NCBI RefSeq assembly: GCF_028747205.1 | Contig: NZ_CP112880.1 | Location: 3,658,001 to 3,722,000, forward strand | Direction: 5' to 3' | Source: Streptomyces sp. CA-278952 | GTDB taxonomy: Bacteria > Actinomycetota > Actinomycetes > Streptomycetales > Streptomycetaceae | Length of the DNA stretch: 64,000 bases | Part shown: in pieces, positions 7,403-15,438 of the stretch | Layout: every line of letters starts with the position of its first letter | Numbering within the stretch: position 1 is the first letter of the stretch | Position numbers and translations under genes: made by a program | The notes under the pieces: model-generated | What the model saw: the letters and a program-made list of their open reading frames with translations, nothing else | Database searches by the model: none | Told to the model about the DNA's origin: nothing

Positions 7403-8737
7403 ATGTCAGTCTCGACAGACACTGCAGGGGTGAGCCCGCCCGCCACCGAGGAACACCGGCGCAAGGCCAAGAAGGCGACAGCGGTCGCTGCCTTCGGCAC
7501 GTTCATCGAGTACTACGACTTCAGCGTCTACGGCTACGTCGCCGCGACGCTCGCGATCGTCTTCTTCCCCAGTGACAACCCGACCGTCGGCCTGCTCAAC
7601 ACGTTCCTGGTCTTCGGCTCGGCCTTCGCCGTCCGCCCCCTGGGCGCACTGTTCTTCGGCCGCCTCGGCGACCGCGCCGGCCGTCGCGTCAGCCTCATCG
7701 CCAGCATCGGCCTCATGAGTCTGGCCGCCGCTCTGACCGGCCTGCTCCCCGGCTACGCCAGCATCGGCGTAGCCGCCCCGATCCTGCTCATCATCCTGCG
7801 CATGCTCCAGGGCTTCTCCACCGGCGGCGAGATCGGCGGCGCGGCCAGCTACATCCGCGAGTGGGCGCCCAAGGAACGCCGCTCGCTCTACATCTCCTTC
7901 ATCCCCGGCGTGGCCGTGTTCGGCAAGGCCTGCGCCGCCGGCATGGCCGCCCTCGCCGCCACGTTGATCCCCGAGAGCGCCATGGAGTCGTGGGGCTGGC
8001 GCATCCCGTTCCTGCTCGCCGTCCCGCTCGGCCTGCTCTGTCTGTACCTGCGCCTGAAGATCGAGGACACCCCCGAGTTCCGCGACACCCAGTCGGCCGA
8101 CCGCTCCGCCCGCCCGGACCGCAAGCCGTTCAAGGAACTGATGGCCGACTACCCCGGCCCGCTCGGAAAGGTCATGGCGATCTCCACCGTGCAGAACGTC
8201 GGCACCTACGTGGGCACCGTGTTCGTGGCCTCCTACCTGAGCAGCGTCCTCGACTTCAGCGAAGGCGAAGCCGCCACCATCGTCCTGCTCGCCGTCCTCG
8301 CGGCCGCCGTCTTCATCCCCCTGTGCGGCCAGTTCGGCTCCCGCGTCGGCGGCAAGCGGGTCCTGATCGTCTCCTACATCGCCTACGTGGCCCTCACCAT
8401 CCCGTCCTTCTGGCTCATGGGACGCGGATCGGTGGGTCTGGCCATCGCCGGCCTCCTGCTCGGCATGATCCCCTACGCGCTGTGCCAGGCCGGTACCTAC
8501 GCCGCCATGCCCGAGTTCTTCCCCGTCCAGGTCCGCCACACCGGCGTCGCCTTCGGCCACAGCGTCGGCGCCGTCATCGGCGGCGGCGCCGGCCCCTACG
8601 CCTCCACCTGGCTCATCGACTCCACCGGCAGCACCCTGGTGCCCGCCTACATCCTCGTCTTCTTCGGCCTGTTCGGACTCGCCGTCGTCCTCGGTCTCAT
8701 GCGCCCCAGCGCCTCGCGCGACCACCTCTACGCCTGA
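7403..8737 (+). CDS. MFS transporter, metabolite:H+ symporter (MHS) family
   Basis: 444 aa, 12 hydrophobic segments. MHS members (ShiA, KgtP, ProP types) import organic acids and zwitterions with protons. FIEYYDF at 34-40 in the first helix and GRLGDRAGRR at 86-95 in the loop between helices 2 and 3 are family signatures. GGGAGGTG stands 4 nt before the ATG. It is the first of three co-directional genes with a 2-hydroxyacid dehydrogenase and an RraA-type aldolase (gaps of 32 and 48 nt), which points to import of a hydroxy- or oxo-carboxylic acid (inference). Confidence 0.88.
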   Translation: MSVSTDTAGVSPPATEEHRRKAKKATAVAAFGTFIEYYDFSVYGYVAATLAIVFFPSDNPTVGLLNTFLVFGSAFAVRPLGALFFGRLGDRAGRRVSLIASIGLMSLAAALTGLLPGYASIGVAAPILLIILRMLQGFSTGGEIGGAASYIREWAPKERRSLYISFIPGVAVFGKACAAGMAALAATLIPESAMESWGWRIPFLLAVPLGLLCLYLRLKIEDTPEFRDTQSADRSARPDRKPFKELMADYPGPLGKVMAISTVQNVGTYVGTVFVASYLSSVLDFSEGEAATIVLLAVLAAAVFIPLCGQFGSRVGGKRVLIVSYIAYVALTIPSFWLMGRGSVGLAIAGLLLGMIPYALCQAGTYAAMPEFFPVQVRHTGVAFGHSVGAVIGGGAGPYASTWLIDSTGSTLVPAYILVFFGLFGLAVVLGLMRPSASRDHLYA

Positions 8738-8769
8738 CCGCCCTTCTCTGACCGAACGGACCAGAACGC

Positions 8770-9759
8770 ATGACGTCCCTCTACGTCTCCGACGCCATCC
8801 ACACGCACGTGCTCGCCCAACTGCGCGAGATCGGCGAGGTTCACCTCGGCTACGGCCCCTCGGCAACCCCGTACGCGGCCGTCCAGGATCGTGTCGACGC
8901 CGTCATGCTGCGCGCCGAGCAGTTCACCGCGGACAAGATCGAAGCCTCACCACGCCTGAAGATCATCGCCAGGCACGGGGTGGGCACCGACAACGTCGAC
9001 ATCCACGCCGCCACCCGCAGCGGCGTGTGGGTCACCGTGACACCGGGCAGCAACGCCCGCTCCGTCGCCGAGCACGTCTTCGCCCTCACGCTGGCACTCG
9101 CACGGCGCATCCCCGCCGCGGCCGCCGGTACCGCCGCGGGGCAGTGGTCGGCGATCAAGCCGGGCCTGACCGGTTTCGAGCTGCACGGCCGCACCCTGGG
9201 CCTGTTCGGCTTCGGCCGCATCGCCTTCCTGACCGCCGAGATCGCACGGGGCTTCGGCATGCCCGTCCTCGTGTGCGACCCCTACGTGGCCCCGGAGTTC
9301 GTCCGACAGTACGGCGCCGAACTCGTCGCCTTCGATGAACTCATCACCCAGTCGGACGTGCTCAGCCTGCACGCGCCGCTCACCGCGGCGACCAAGCGGA
9401 TCATCGACGCCGACGCCATCGCCCGCATGCGCCCCGGCACCGTACTCATCAACACCGCACGCGGTGCGCTCATCGACGAAGCGGCCGTGCTGCTGGCCCT
9501 GGAGTCCGGGCACCTTGGCGGCGCCGCCCTTGACGTCATCGAGGGTGAGTCCGCCGACATGCAGGACCCCCTGCCCCACAGTGACGGCATCACCGCGCGC
9601 AACGGTCACCTCGACAACCTGATCGTGACCCCGCACGTGGGCGGACAGACCACCCAGTCCCTGCTCGCCGCCGGCACCCAGGCCTTGCAGTGCATCCAGC
9701 AGGTTCTGACCGGCGGCACGCCGCAGCACGCCGTCAACCACCCGGCCTCCGCGGCCTGA
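8770..9759 (+). CDS. D-2-hydroxyacid dehydrogenase (PhgDH-like)
   Basis: 329 aa, NAD-dependent oxidation or reduction at C2 of a hydroxyacid/oxoacid pair. The nucleotide-binding GLFGFGR lies at 144-150, the catalytic Arg at 231 in NTARG, a Glu at about 258, and the catalytic His at 289 in TPHVGG. The regulatory C-terminal domain of true phosphoglycerate dehydrogenase is absent. A plausible flow is import by the upstream MHS protein, oxidation here, then aldol cleavage or decarboxylation by the downstream RraA-type enzyme. This order is inferred from gene content. Confidence 0.85.
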   Translation: MTSLYVSDAIHTHVLAQLREIGEVHLGYGPSATPYAAVQDRVDAVMLRAEQFTADKIEASPRLKIIARHGVGTDNVDIHAATRSGVWVTVTPGSNARSVAEHVFALTLALARRIPAAAAGTAAGQWSAIKPGLTGFELHGRTLGLFGFGRIAFLTAEIARGFGMPVLVCDPYVAPEFVRQYGAELVAFDELITQSDVLSLHAPLTAATKRIIDADAIARMRPGTVLINTARGALIDEAAVLLALESGHLGGAALDVIEGESADMQDPLPHSDGITARNGHLDNLIVTPHVGGQTTQSLLAAGTQALQCIQQVLTGGTPQHAVNHPASAA

Positions 9760-9807
9760 GCCAGGCGCTGAGCGCATCCCGCCGCACGACCAGAATCGAG
9801 ACCTCCG

Positions 9808-10443
9808 TTGTTCATCAAGGCCCCCACCGACAACATCGAGATCGCCCCGCCGTGGCCGCGCGCCGACCTCGACGAAGTGAAGAAGCTCGCCCAGTACCCG
9901 GTGGCTCTGATCGGCGACGCCCAGTCCCGCCTGGGCATGATGGCGTCGCCCATCCGCCCCGTTACGCCCTCACCACGCCTCGCGGGCACGGTCCTTCCCA
10001 TTCACGCCCGTGAAGGCGACAACCTCGCCATCCACCGCGCCCTCGACGACGCCCTCCCCGGCGACATCCTGGTCATCAACGCCAACGCCGAGACCAACCG
10101 CGCCGTCTTCGGGGACATCCTCGGCGAGATCTGCCTCGCCAAGGGGGTGACCGGCATCGTCGTCGACGGCTCCATCCGAGACGTCGACGAACTCGCCGGG
10201 CAGGGCCTCGCCGTCTACGCCCGGGGCATCTCCCCCGCCGGCCCGTGGAAGAACGGCCCTGGCCGTATCGGATTCCCGGTCGCCTGCGGCAACATCGTCT
10301 GCAACCCCGGCGACGCCATCATCGGCGACAACGACGGCATCGTGGTCATCCCGCAGCACGCCCTGTCGGACACGATCGAACGCACCGAGGCGCAGGAGCG
10401 GACCGAGCAGAAGATGCGTGACGCCATTCACGCGGCCGTCTGA
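9808..10443 (+). CDS. RraA-type aldolase/decarboxylase (HMG aldolase-like)
   Basis: 211 aa. The family includes 4-hydroxy-4-methyl-2-oxoglutarate aldolases, oxaloacetate decarboxylases and the RNase E inhibitor RraA. The metal and substrate residues of the catalytic branch are present: GDILGE at 102-107 and the Arg-Asp pair at 124-125 in DGSIRDVDEL. The start is TTG 9808. A catalytic role fits better than RNase E inhibition because the gene sits with a transporter and a dehydrogenase. The product would be pyruvate plus a second oxoacid, depending on substrate. An inverted repeat at 10585-10623 follows. Confidence 0.82.
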   Translation: MFIKAPTDNIEIAPPWPRADLDEVKKLAQYPVALIGDAQSRLGMMASPIRPVTPSPRLAGTVLPIHAREGDNLAIHRALDDALPGDILVINANAETNRAVFGDILGEICLAKGVTGIVVDGSIRDVDELAGQGLAVYARGISPAGPWKNGPGRIGFPVACGNIVCNPGDAIIGDNDGIVVIPQHALSDTIERTEAQERTEQKMRDAIHAAV

Positions 10444-10584
10444 ACACCGCCTCAGCCACGACTCCGGCTTCTCCACGGGCGCCAGGCGCACCGAAAACCG
10501 GGCCGGCGGCAGGACTCCACACCGCGGTAGTCATACACACCACCTCCACCGCACCGAGGTCGGGTGAGACGCGCTGGGGAACAG

Positions 10585-10623
10585 GGTGGGTGGGCGGCGA
10601 TCGAGGGCGCGCGCCCACCCACC
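10585..10623. terminator. Hairpin after the IclR-linked operon
   Basis: GGTGGGTGGGC at 10585-10595 pairs perfectly with 10613-10623 across a 17-nt loop, about 140 nt past the RraA stop. It is G/C-only and lacks a T tract. Confidence 0.45.
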
Positions 10624-10776
10624 AGCAGCTCTCCTGCCTGCTGCCTCCTCACCCATCGGGAAAGGCCCCCTGCGCCCCCTGCGCTCTCACCTCAGCGCAC
10701 AGAGCCGGGAGCCGAGCCTCACGCGGATCTACGTGCCCCTTCGCGGCAGCTTCGGGAGAACAGGACCGAAACCCCT

Positions 10777-10794
10777 TGCGGGAGCGCTCCCGCA
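10777..10794. promoter_or_regulatory. 18-bp perfect palindrome before the GNAT gene
   Basis: TGCGGGAGCGCTCCCGCA ends 16 nt before the ATG at 10811. It could be an operator or a leader hairpin. Confidence 0.4.
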
Positions 10795-10810
10795 CCTGAA
10801 GGATCCCCGC

Positions 10811-11428
10811 ATGACTTCTCCGTCGGCCGTGCTGCGCCCGTACCGCCCCGAGGACCGCGAGGCCCTCTTCGACATCTGCGTACGCACGGGGCACGAGGGT
10901 GGGGACGCCCGCCACCTCTACCCGGACCCGGGCCTGCTGCCGAACATCTTCGCCGCGCCCTACGCCGCCCTGGAGCCGGAGCTGGCGTTCGTGGTCGAGG
11001 ACGGCGGGCGCGCGGTCGGCTACATCCTCGGCACGGCGGACACCGCGTCCTTCGTCGACCGCTACCGCGCCGAATGGCTCCCCGGCCTCGCCGAGCGCTA
11101 CCCGGCCCCCGTACGCGAACCCGCGTCCCCCACCGAGCGGATGACCGCCCTGATGCACGACCCCGAGCGCATGATCGTGCCGGAGCTGGCCGACTATCCG
11201 GCCCACCTGCACATCGACCTGCTCCCGACCCACCAGCGGTCCGGGCACGGGCGACGGCTCATGGAGGCCTTCCTCGCCGCCCTGCACGGGCAGGGCGTCA
11301 AGGCGGTCCATCTGGGCATGCTCACCGCCAACACCCGGGCCCGCGCCTTCTACGACCGCGTCGGCTTCCACGAGATCGCCGTTTCGGACGCGGGACCCGT
11401 GACGTACCTGGGCCGCTCAACTCAGTAA
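10811..11428 (+). CDS. GNAT-family N-acetyltransferase
   Basis: 205 aa from ATG 10811 (MTSPSAVLRPYRPED). Frames opening further upstream run through the leader palindrome and were rejected. The acetyl-CoA pyrophosphate loop is in HIDLLPTHQRSGHGRRLM, the Q/R-x-x-G-x-G motif, followed by the usual motif B ending AFYDRVGFHEI. The substrate is unknown. It overlaps the convergent gene at 11417 by 12 nt. Confidence 0.85.
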   Translation: MTSPSAVLRPYRPEDREALFDICVRTGHEGGDARHLYPDPGLLPNIFAAPYAALEPELAFVVEDGGRAVGYILGTADTASFVDRYRAEWLPGLAERYPAPVREPASPTERMTALMHDPERMIVPELADYPAHLHIDLLPTHQRSGHGRRLMEAFLAALHGQGVKAVHLGMLTANTRARAFYDRVGFHEIAVSDAGPVTYLGRSTQ

Positions 11429-11824
11429 CGTGTACGCCGCGTTGAACAGAATCAGCGTGTGCACGAACCGTCCCGCGCGCGTGGGCGGGTACCGCCACAT
11501 CAGCGGCCAGGTGTCACCCCCGAGCGCCGGTACGGGAACATAACTGATCCGACCCGTGGCCCCGTTGAACGTCGTCACCGCGCGCGGCCACGGCCGCCCG
11601 GCCGTGGAGCCCGCCGGCACGAGGAAGTACACCCCGCGCCGGCCGTTCGACTCGGTGACGACGGGTCCCGGTTCGCCGCCGACCAACTCCTCCATCAGGT
11701 CGGCCAGCCGCCGCCCGTCGTCGCCGTCCACGCGGACGGCGTCGAATTGCACGCCCGCCTTGCGAAGGTGAAATCCGGAGTCCGGAATCCACTCGGCCCT
11801 CAGCCCACCATTAAGTGCGTTCAC
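11417..11824 (-). CDS. Small conserved-looking protein of unknown function
   Basis: 135 aa from GTG 11824. No domain recognised. It opens with GLRAEWIPDSGFHLRKAGVQFDAV and contains GRRGVYFLVPAGSTAGRPWP. The composition is like a folded cytoplasmic protein with no signal or membrane segment. Its 3' end overlaps the GNAT gene convergently. It is divergent from the XRE/DUF397 pair, a context in which Streptomyces often keep small proteins of this kind. Coding is supported by GC bias and a long single frame. Confidence 0.6.
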   Translation of the reverse strand: MNALNGGLRAEWIPDSGFHLRKAGVQFDAVRVDGDDGRRLADLMEELVGGEPGPVVTESNGRRGVYFLVPAGSTAGRPWPRAVTTFNGATGRISYVPVPALGGDTWPLMWRYPPTRAGRFVHTLILFNAAYTLLS

Positions 11825-11980
11825 GAGACGATTGTGACCCCGATCACCTAGCGTTCTCCGTACCTGCCGAGGTGCGTCGTACAGCCGTTGACCTGCTCGA
11901 ACTTCTGTGAAGTGGGGTGGAATTCAACGACTTCGAGTAATGACCGGTTGAGTTCGGTTGAGTCGAAAAGAGATCGCGTA

Positions 11981-12817
11981 ATGGCGAGTGCTGAGAACAA
12001 GCAGACCGCGAGCCCGATGGCCCTCATGGTGGCGGAAGTGGTCCGGACGATGCGTATCCAGCGGGGGTGGACACAGGAACAGCTCGGCCTGGAGCTGGGC
12101 TACTCGGCAGCGGCGGTGAGCGCCATGGAGACGTGCGCGCAGCCCGCTAGCGACGCGATGCTGGTCGAATTGGGACGGGTATTCGGCAACGGGGCCGCCA
12201 TGTTCGAGAGCGCGCGGCGGTACATGCGGATGGAGAGGTATCCGCTCCAGTTCCAGGACTACGCGCTACTGGAGCAGGCGGCACTGAGCCTTCAGCTGTT
12301 CGCGACGAACGTCATCCACGGGCTGTTCCAGACGGAGGCGTACGCGCGTGCGCTGATCGGCGGCGGATGCCCGCCGCTCTCCGACCAGCGCGTGGAGGAG
12401 CTGGTCCAGCTGCGGATGGAGCGCAAGGCGCTCTTCGACCGGGAGCCGGTCCCGATGATCGAGATCATCATCGACGAGTCCGTCCTGCGCCGGGTCATCG
12501 GCGACGAGGAGATCATGCGGGAGCAGCTGCTCCACCTCGTGGAGTGTGCCCGTCGCCGCAATGTCACACTGCTGGTGCTGCCGCTGGACGCCGGTAAGTA
12601 TGGGGAGTACGCAGGAGCTCGCGGCGAGATGAACTTGGTGGAGACTCCGGCGCACGAGCATCTCGTCTATCTGGAGGTGCAGGACGAGAGCTTGCTGATC
12701 AGCGACCCGGCAAAGGTGAGCACCTACGCTCAGCGCTATGCGAAGATCCGGTCACAGGCTCTGGGTCCTCGTGAATCGCTGGACCTCATCAAGCGGTTGG
12801 CAGGAGTAGTGGAATGA
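11981..12817 (+). CDS. XRE-family regulator with DUF5753 C-terminal domain
   Basis: 278 aa from ATG 11981 (MASAENKQTASPMALM); upstream in-frame residues are low-quality. The HTH is at about residues 20-75 (RGWTQEQLGLELGYSAAAVSAMET). The rest is the alpha-helical DUF5753 domain with the typical end YAQRYAKIRSQAL. The stop overlaps the DUF397 start by 4 nt (ATGA), so the two proteins are made together. Streptomyces carry many such pairs, related to WhiJ and its partners, which affect development and antibiotic timing. The target is unknown. Confidence 0.9.
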   Translation: MASAENKQTASPMALMVAEVVRTMRIQRGWTQEQLGLELGYSAAAVSAMETCAQPASDAMLVELGRVFGNGAAMFESARRYMRMERYPLQFQDYALLEQAALSLQLFATNVIHGLFQTEAYARALIGGGCPPLSDQRVEELVQLRMERKALFDREPVPMIEIIIDESVLRRVIGDEEIMREQLLHLVECARRRNVTLLVLPLDAGKYGEYAGARGEMNLVETPAHEHLVYLEVQDESLLISDPAKVSTYAQRYAKIRSQALGPRESLDLIKRLAGVVE

Positions 12818-13050
12818 GCAGCACCCTCCGATGGTTCACGTCGAGCTACAGCAGCGACAGCGGCGGCAACTGCATCGAGGTCGCCTACGACTGGCACAAG
12901 TCCTCCTACAGCAGCTCCAGCGGCGGCGACTGCATCGAGGTGGCCACCTGCCCCCACGCCGTCCACGTCCGTGATTCCAAGGTGCCCGCAGGCCCCGCCT
13001 TCGCCGTCGCGCCGGACGCCTGGTCCGCGTTCCTCGGCTGGACGGGCTGA
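12814..13050 (+). CDS. DUF397 small protein with duplicated motif
   Basis: 78 aa, translationally coupled to the upstream XRE regulator. DUF397 proteins normally have one W-x-K-SSYS...GGxCxEVA segment. Here the segment occurs twice (SSYSSDSGGNCIEVA near 9-23 and SSYSSSSGGDCIEVA near 30-44), followed by the standard VRDSK and FAVAPDAWSAFL end. The partner protein is thought to bind the XRE regulator. The duplication is visible at DNA level. Confidence 0.88.
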   Translation: MSSTLRWFTSSYSSDSGGNCIEVAYDWHKSSYSSSSGGDCIEVATCPHAVHVRDSKVPAGPAFAVAPDAWSAFLGWTG

Positions 13051-13076
13051 CAGCCCGGCACCACCACTTCGGCGGC

Positions 13077-13115
13077 CTGCCTCCTGGCGTGCATCACCAC
13101 CACGCCAGGAGGCAG
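13077..13115. terminator. Hairpin terminator after the XRE/DUF397 operon
   Basis: A 15-bp perfect stem (13077-13091 with 13101-13115) and a 9-nt loop lie between the DUF397 gene and the convergent secreted-protein gene. Confidence 0.75.
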
Positions 13116-13140
13116 ACCGCTCACGAAAGGCGCGACTCCG

Positions 13141-13500
13141 TCACGCGGCCAGCTTCACGGAGTTGATCGGCGTGAAGTCGTAGTCGTAGTACGTGCCGGC
13201 CGCCTGGTTGCCCCCGCAGCCGGTGCCGTTGGAGCCCGTGCACCGGTACGCCTTGGCGCCGCCGGTCTGGTTGTTGAACCAGCGCTTCATGCCGATCTGG
13301 TCGTAGATCCTGTGGGTCCCGTACGAGTAGAACGCGTGGCTCGGCCTGTCGCCGTTCCAGCTCGCGTTGGGATACAGACAGACCGCACCGGACGGGCAGC
13401 CGTGGATCGTGGCCGCCGCCTCCACCGCGGTGGCCGATCCGCCCAACGTGAGTACGGCGCCGGTGGCGAGCGCCGTGGCGGCCATCGCTGTCCTCTTCAT
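13141..13500 (-). CDS. Secreted peptidase inhibitor family I36-like protein
   Basis: 119 aa from ATG 13500, preceded by CGGAGCACC; ATG 13521 is possible. The N-terminus MKRTAMAATALATGAVLTLG plus ATAVEA is a Sec signal peptide with cleavage near residue 30. The mature part (CPSGAVCLYPNASWNG..., four Cys) resembles the small beta-gamma-crystallin-like I36 inhibitors of Streptomyces metalloproteases. It is divergent from an ArsR-like regulator that carries a TTA codon, so its expression may be developmentally timed. Confidence 0.75.
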   Translation of the reverse strand: MKRTAMAATALATGAVLTLGGSATAVEAAATIHGCPSGAVCLYPNASWNGDRPSHAFYSYGTHRIYDQIGMKRWFNNQTGGAKAYRCTGSNGTGCGGNQAAGTYYDYDFTPINSVKLAA

Positions 13501-13661
13501 GGTGCTCCGAAACTGACGCATGCGCGTTTTCCCCCATCTGGTCGGTCTTGGGTCCTTCCCCGCTCCTTCAGGAGCTTCTCCATCGATGATGAAGAAGCCC
13601 GTGAAGACGGGTCCAAGGGTTTTCGTCGCACGGCAAACGGATGTGTTCATTCGGGGGATCC

Positions 13662-14651
13662 ATGGAACTCCGTATCCATTTCACAGCAGACGATCTGACA
13701 CGCATCACGGTGGCTCCCCGCCCCGACCCCATGTGGGAGCTGGTCACCAGCCTGCATGCACTTCAGGCCCCGCGACCCGCCCCCGACCACGCGCCGTGGC
13801 GGGAGCACGTGCGCAGCCGGCTGGCCAGAAGCGACCTGAGAGAGCCGATCCGCCTGCTCACCGCGTTGGTGCCGGACCGGGGGAAATTCCCCGACTTTCT
13901 GACCCCACCCCACAGAGGCGGAATGGAGATAGCCCGTGACCTGATTCTCGCCACGCCGACGGAACGCGTGCGCGCCGAGTTAGCCGCATGCTGCACGCAG
14001 CGAAAGCCGCCCGACCGGCTCCGGCGGCTCGCGGAAGGCGACCGCGCCGCCCGGCAGGAGCTCGACGCCGCCCTTGCCGTCTACTTCAGCGAACTCCTCG
14101 CCCCACAACGGCGACTGATCGACGACGCGGTGCACAACCACCGCGCGCACCACAGCCGGGATCTGCTGGAAGGGGGCGCGGAACGGCTACTGAGGGCGCT
14201 GTCGCCCTGCATCCGCTGGGAACCGCCGACGCTGATCGCCGACTATCCGCGCGACGGCGACCTCCACCTGCGCGGCCGCGGTATCTCGCTGATCCCGTCC
14301 TTCTTCTGCACGGGGCGTCCCATCACGCTCATCGACCCCGGCCTCCCTCCCGTTCTGGTCTACCCCGCGAGCCGTCGCTCCGACGGTGCGGACACCCTGG
14401 ACGGCCTGCCCGAACTGCTGGGCCGCACACGGGCCATGGCTCTGTGCGCGCTGTCCTCACCGTGCTCGACGGGCGAGCTGGCCGTGCGGATCGGTGTGTC
14501 GATCGCGAGCGCGAGCAAGCACGCGTCGGTGCTGCGCAGGGCGAGGCTCATCACCAGTACGCGCAGGGGCTGCGAGGTGGTGCACGCCCTGACGCCGCTC
14601 GGGCGTGAGGTGGCGCAGGGGCGGCGCCGCGGATCGTGGTGCGGTGAGTGA
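13662..14651 (+). CDS. ArsR/winged-helix regulator with DUF5937-like N-terminus
   Basis: 329 aa from ATG 13662, preceded by GGGGGA. The N-terminal 220 residues form an uncharacterised domain starting MELRIHFTADDLTRI, typical of DUF5937. The C-terminal winged helix includes CSTGELAVRIGVSIASASKHASVLRRARLI. One leucine (AEL, codon 13980-13982) is encoded by TTA, which in Streptomyces requires the bldA tRNA and delays translation to differentiation. The gene is divergent from the I36-like gene, its probable target. Ligand unknown. Confidence 0.82.
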   Translation: MELRIHFTADDLTRITVAPRPDPMWELVTSLHALQAPRPAPDHAPWREHVRSRLARSDLREPIRLLTALVPDRGKFPDFLTPPHRGGMEIARDLILATPTERVRAELAACCTQRKPPDRLRRLAEGDRAARQELDAALAVYFSELLAPQRRLIDDAVHNHRAHHSRDLLEGGAERLLRALSPCIRWEPPTLIADYPRDGDLHLRGRGISLIPSFFCTGRPITLIDPGLPPVLVYPASRRSDGADTLDGLPELLGRTRAMALCALSSPCSTGELAVRIGVSIASASKHASVLRRARLITSTRRGCEVVHALTPLGREVAQGRRRGSWCGE

Positions 14652-14738
14652 CGACTGCCGGCCTTCTGCGCGGGCACGCACCAACGCGACGTCCGTTTTC
14701 TGCCAGCAACCGCCCGCGCGCCGCTTCAGCATGGGCGC

Positions 14739-15257
14739 ATGACCACCTACACCGTGCTCCCTGTCGACCCGGCCGTCCTGAAGGAACTGCGGGTCCTCGA
14801 CGACGCGGGCCGCCCCTGCGCCCCGTACACCGCGACCGGCGACGACGCGGGCTCTCCGCTGCGCTGCTGCCTGCGCCCCGTCACGCTCGGCGAGCGGATA
14901 GCCCTTGTTTCTTACGCCCCTTTGCGCCGCTGGGCCACCACGAGGGGCGCAGACCCGGGCGCGTACGACGAACAGGGCCCGGTCTTCATCCATGCCGACG
15001 ACTGCGGCGGGTTCACTCCCGGCGAGGGCTACCCCTTCGCTCGGCCGGGAGCCCTGCGTACCGTGCGGCGCTACGACGCACGGGGCCATATCGCAGGCGG
15101 CCGCCTCCTGGAGATCCCGGCCGACGCCACGGCCGGCTTCGACGCGGCCTTCGACGACGCGTTCAACGATCCGGACGTGGTGCTCGTACACGTCAGGGCA
15201 CTGGAGTACGGATGCTTCCACTTCGAGGTGCGACGGCCCGCCGCCCCGGAGCAGTGA
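14739..15257 (+). CDS. DUF1203 protein
   Basis: 172 aa. It matches my recollection of the DUF1203 pattern: short N-terminus, PLRCCLRPVTLGERIALVSYAP, then HADDCGGF and a final VRALEYGCFHFEV. It is probably cytoplasmic; the function is unknown. It stands alone between the ArsR-like gene and the acyl-CoA dehydrogenase-like gene, 87 nt after the former. Confidence 0.8.
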   Translation: MTTYTVLPVDPAVLKELRVLDDAGRPCAPYTATGDDAGSPLRCCLRPVTLGERIALVSYAPLRRWATTRGADPGAYDEQGPVFIHADDCGGFTPGEGYPFARPGALRTVRRYDARGHIAGGRLLEIPADATAGFDAAFDDAFNDPDVVLVHVRALEYGCFHFEVRRPAAPEQ

Positions 15258-15387
15258 GCTGTCCGCCACGCAGCAGTGAATCGGCTGCGGGCACCAGGCG
15301 GAATCGATCGTCCAACGGCGGCTGCCCGCGTCAGGCGGAAGCGAGTGACGAGGCAGGCACCTACCGTGTTTTCGCCCAGCTCAATCG

Positions 15388-15422
15388 TGTTGATCATCAC
15401 CCCGTCAGACGTGATCGATCAG
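15388..15422. promoter_or_regulatory. Imperfect inverted repeats before the acyl-CoA dehydrogenase-like gene
   Basis: TTGATCATCAC is followed 7 nt later by GTGATCGATCA; the arms are inverted with one extra base. They end about 18 nt before the GTG start, a plausible repressor site. The PucR regulator encoded downstream on the other strand is one candidate binder. Confidence 0.35.
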
Positions 15423-15438
15423 GCTAGTTTTCTTCCGT

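Larger units (their letters stand above)
10444..10810. other. 367-bp intergenic region with a terminator and a palindrome, no gene
   Basis: It holds the hairpin at 10585-10623 after the RraA gene and the palindrome at 10777-10794 before the GNAT gene. Reading frames that cross it lack start signals and plausible composition. I see no RNA gene here. Confidence 0.5.
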
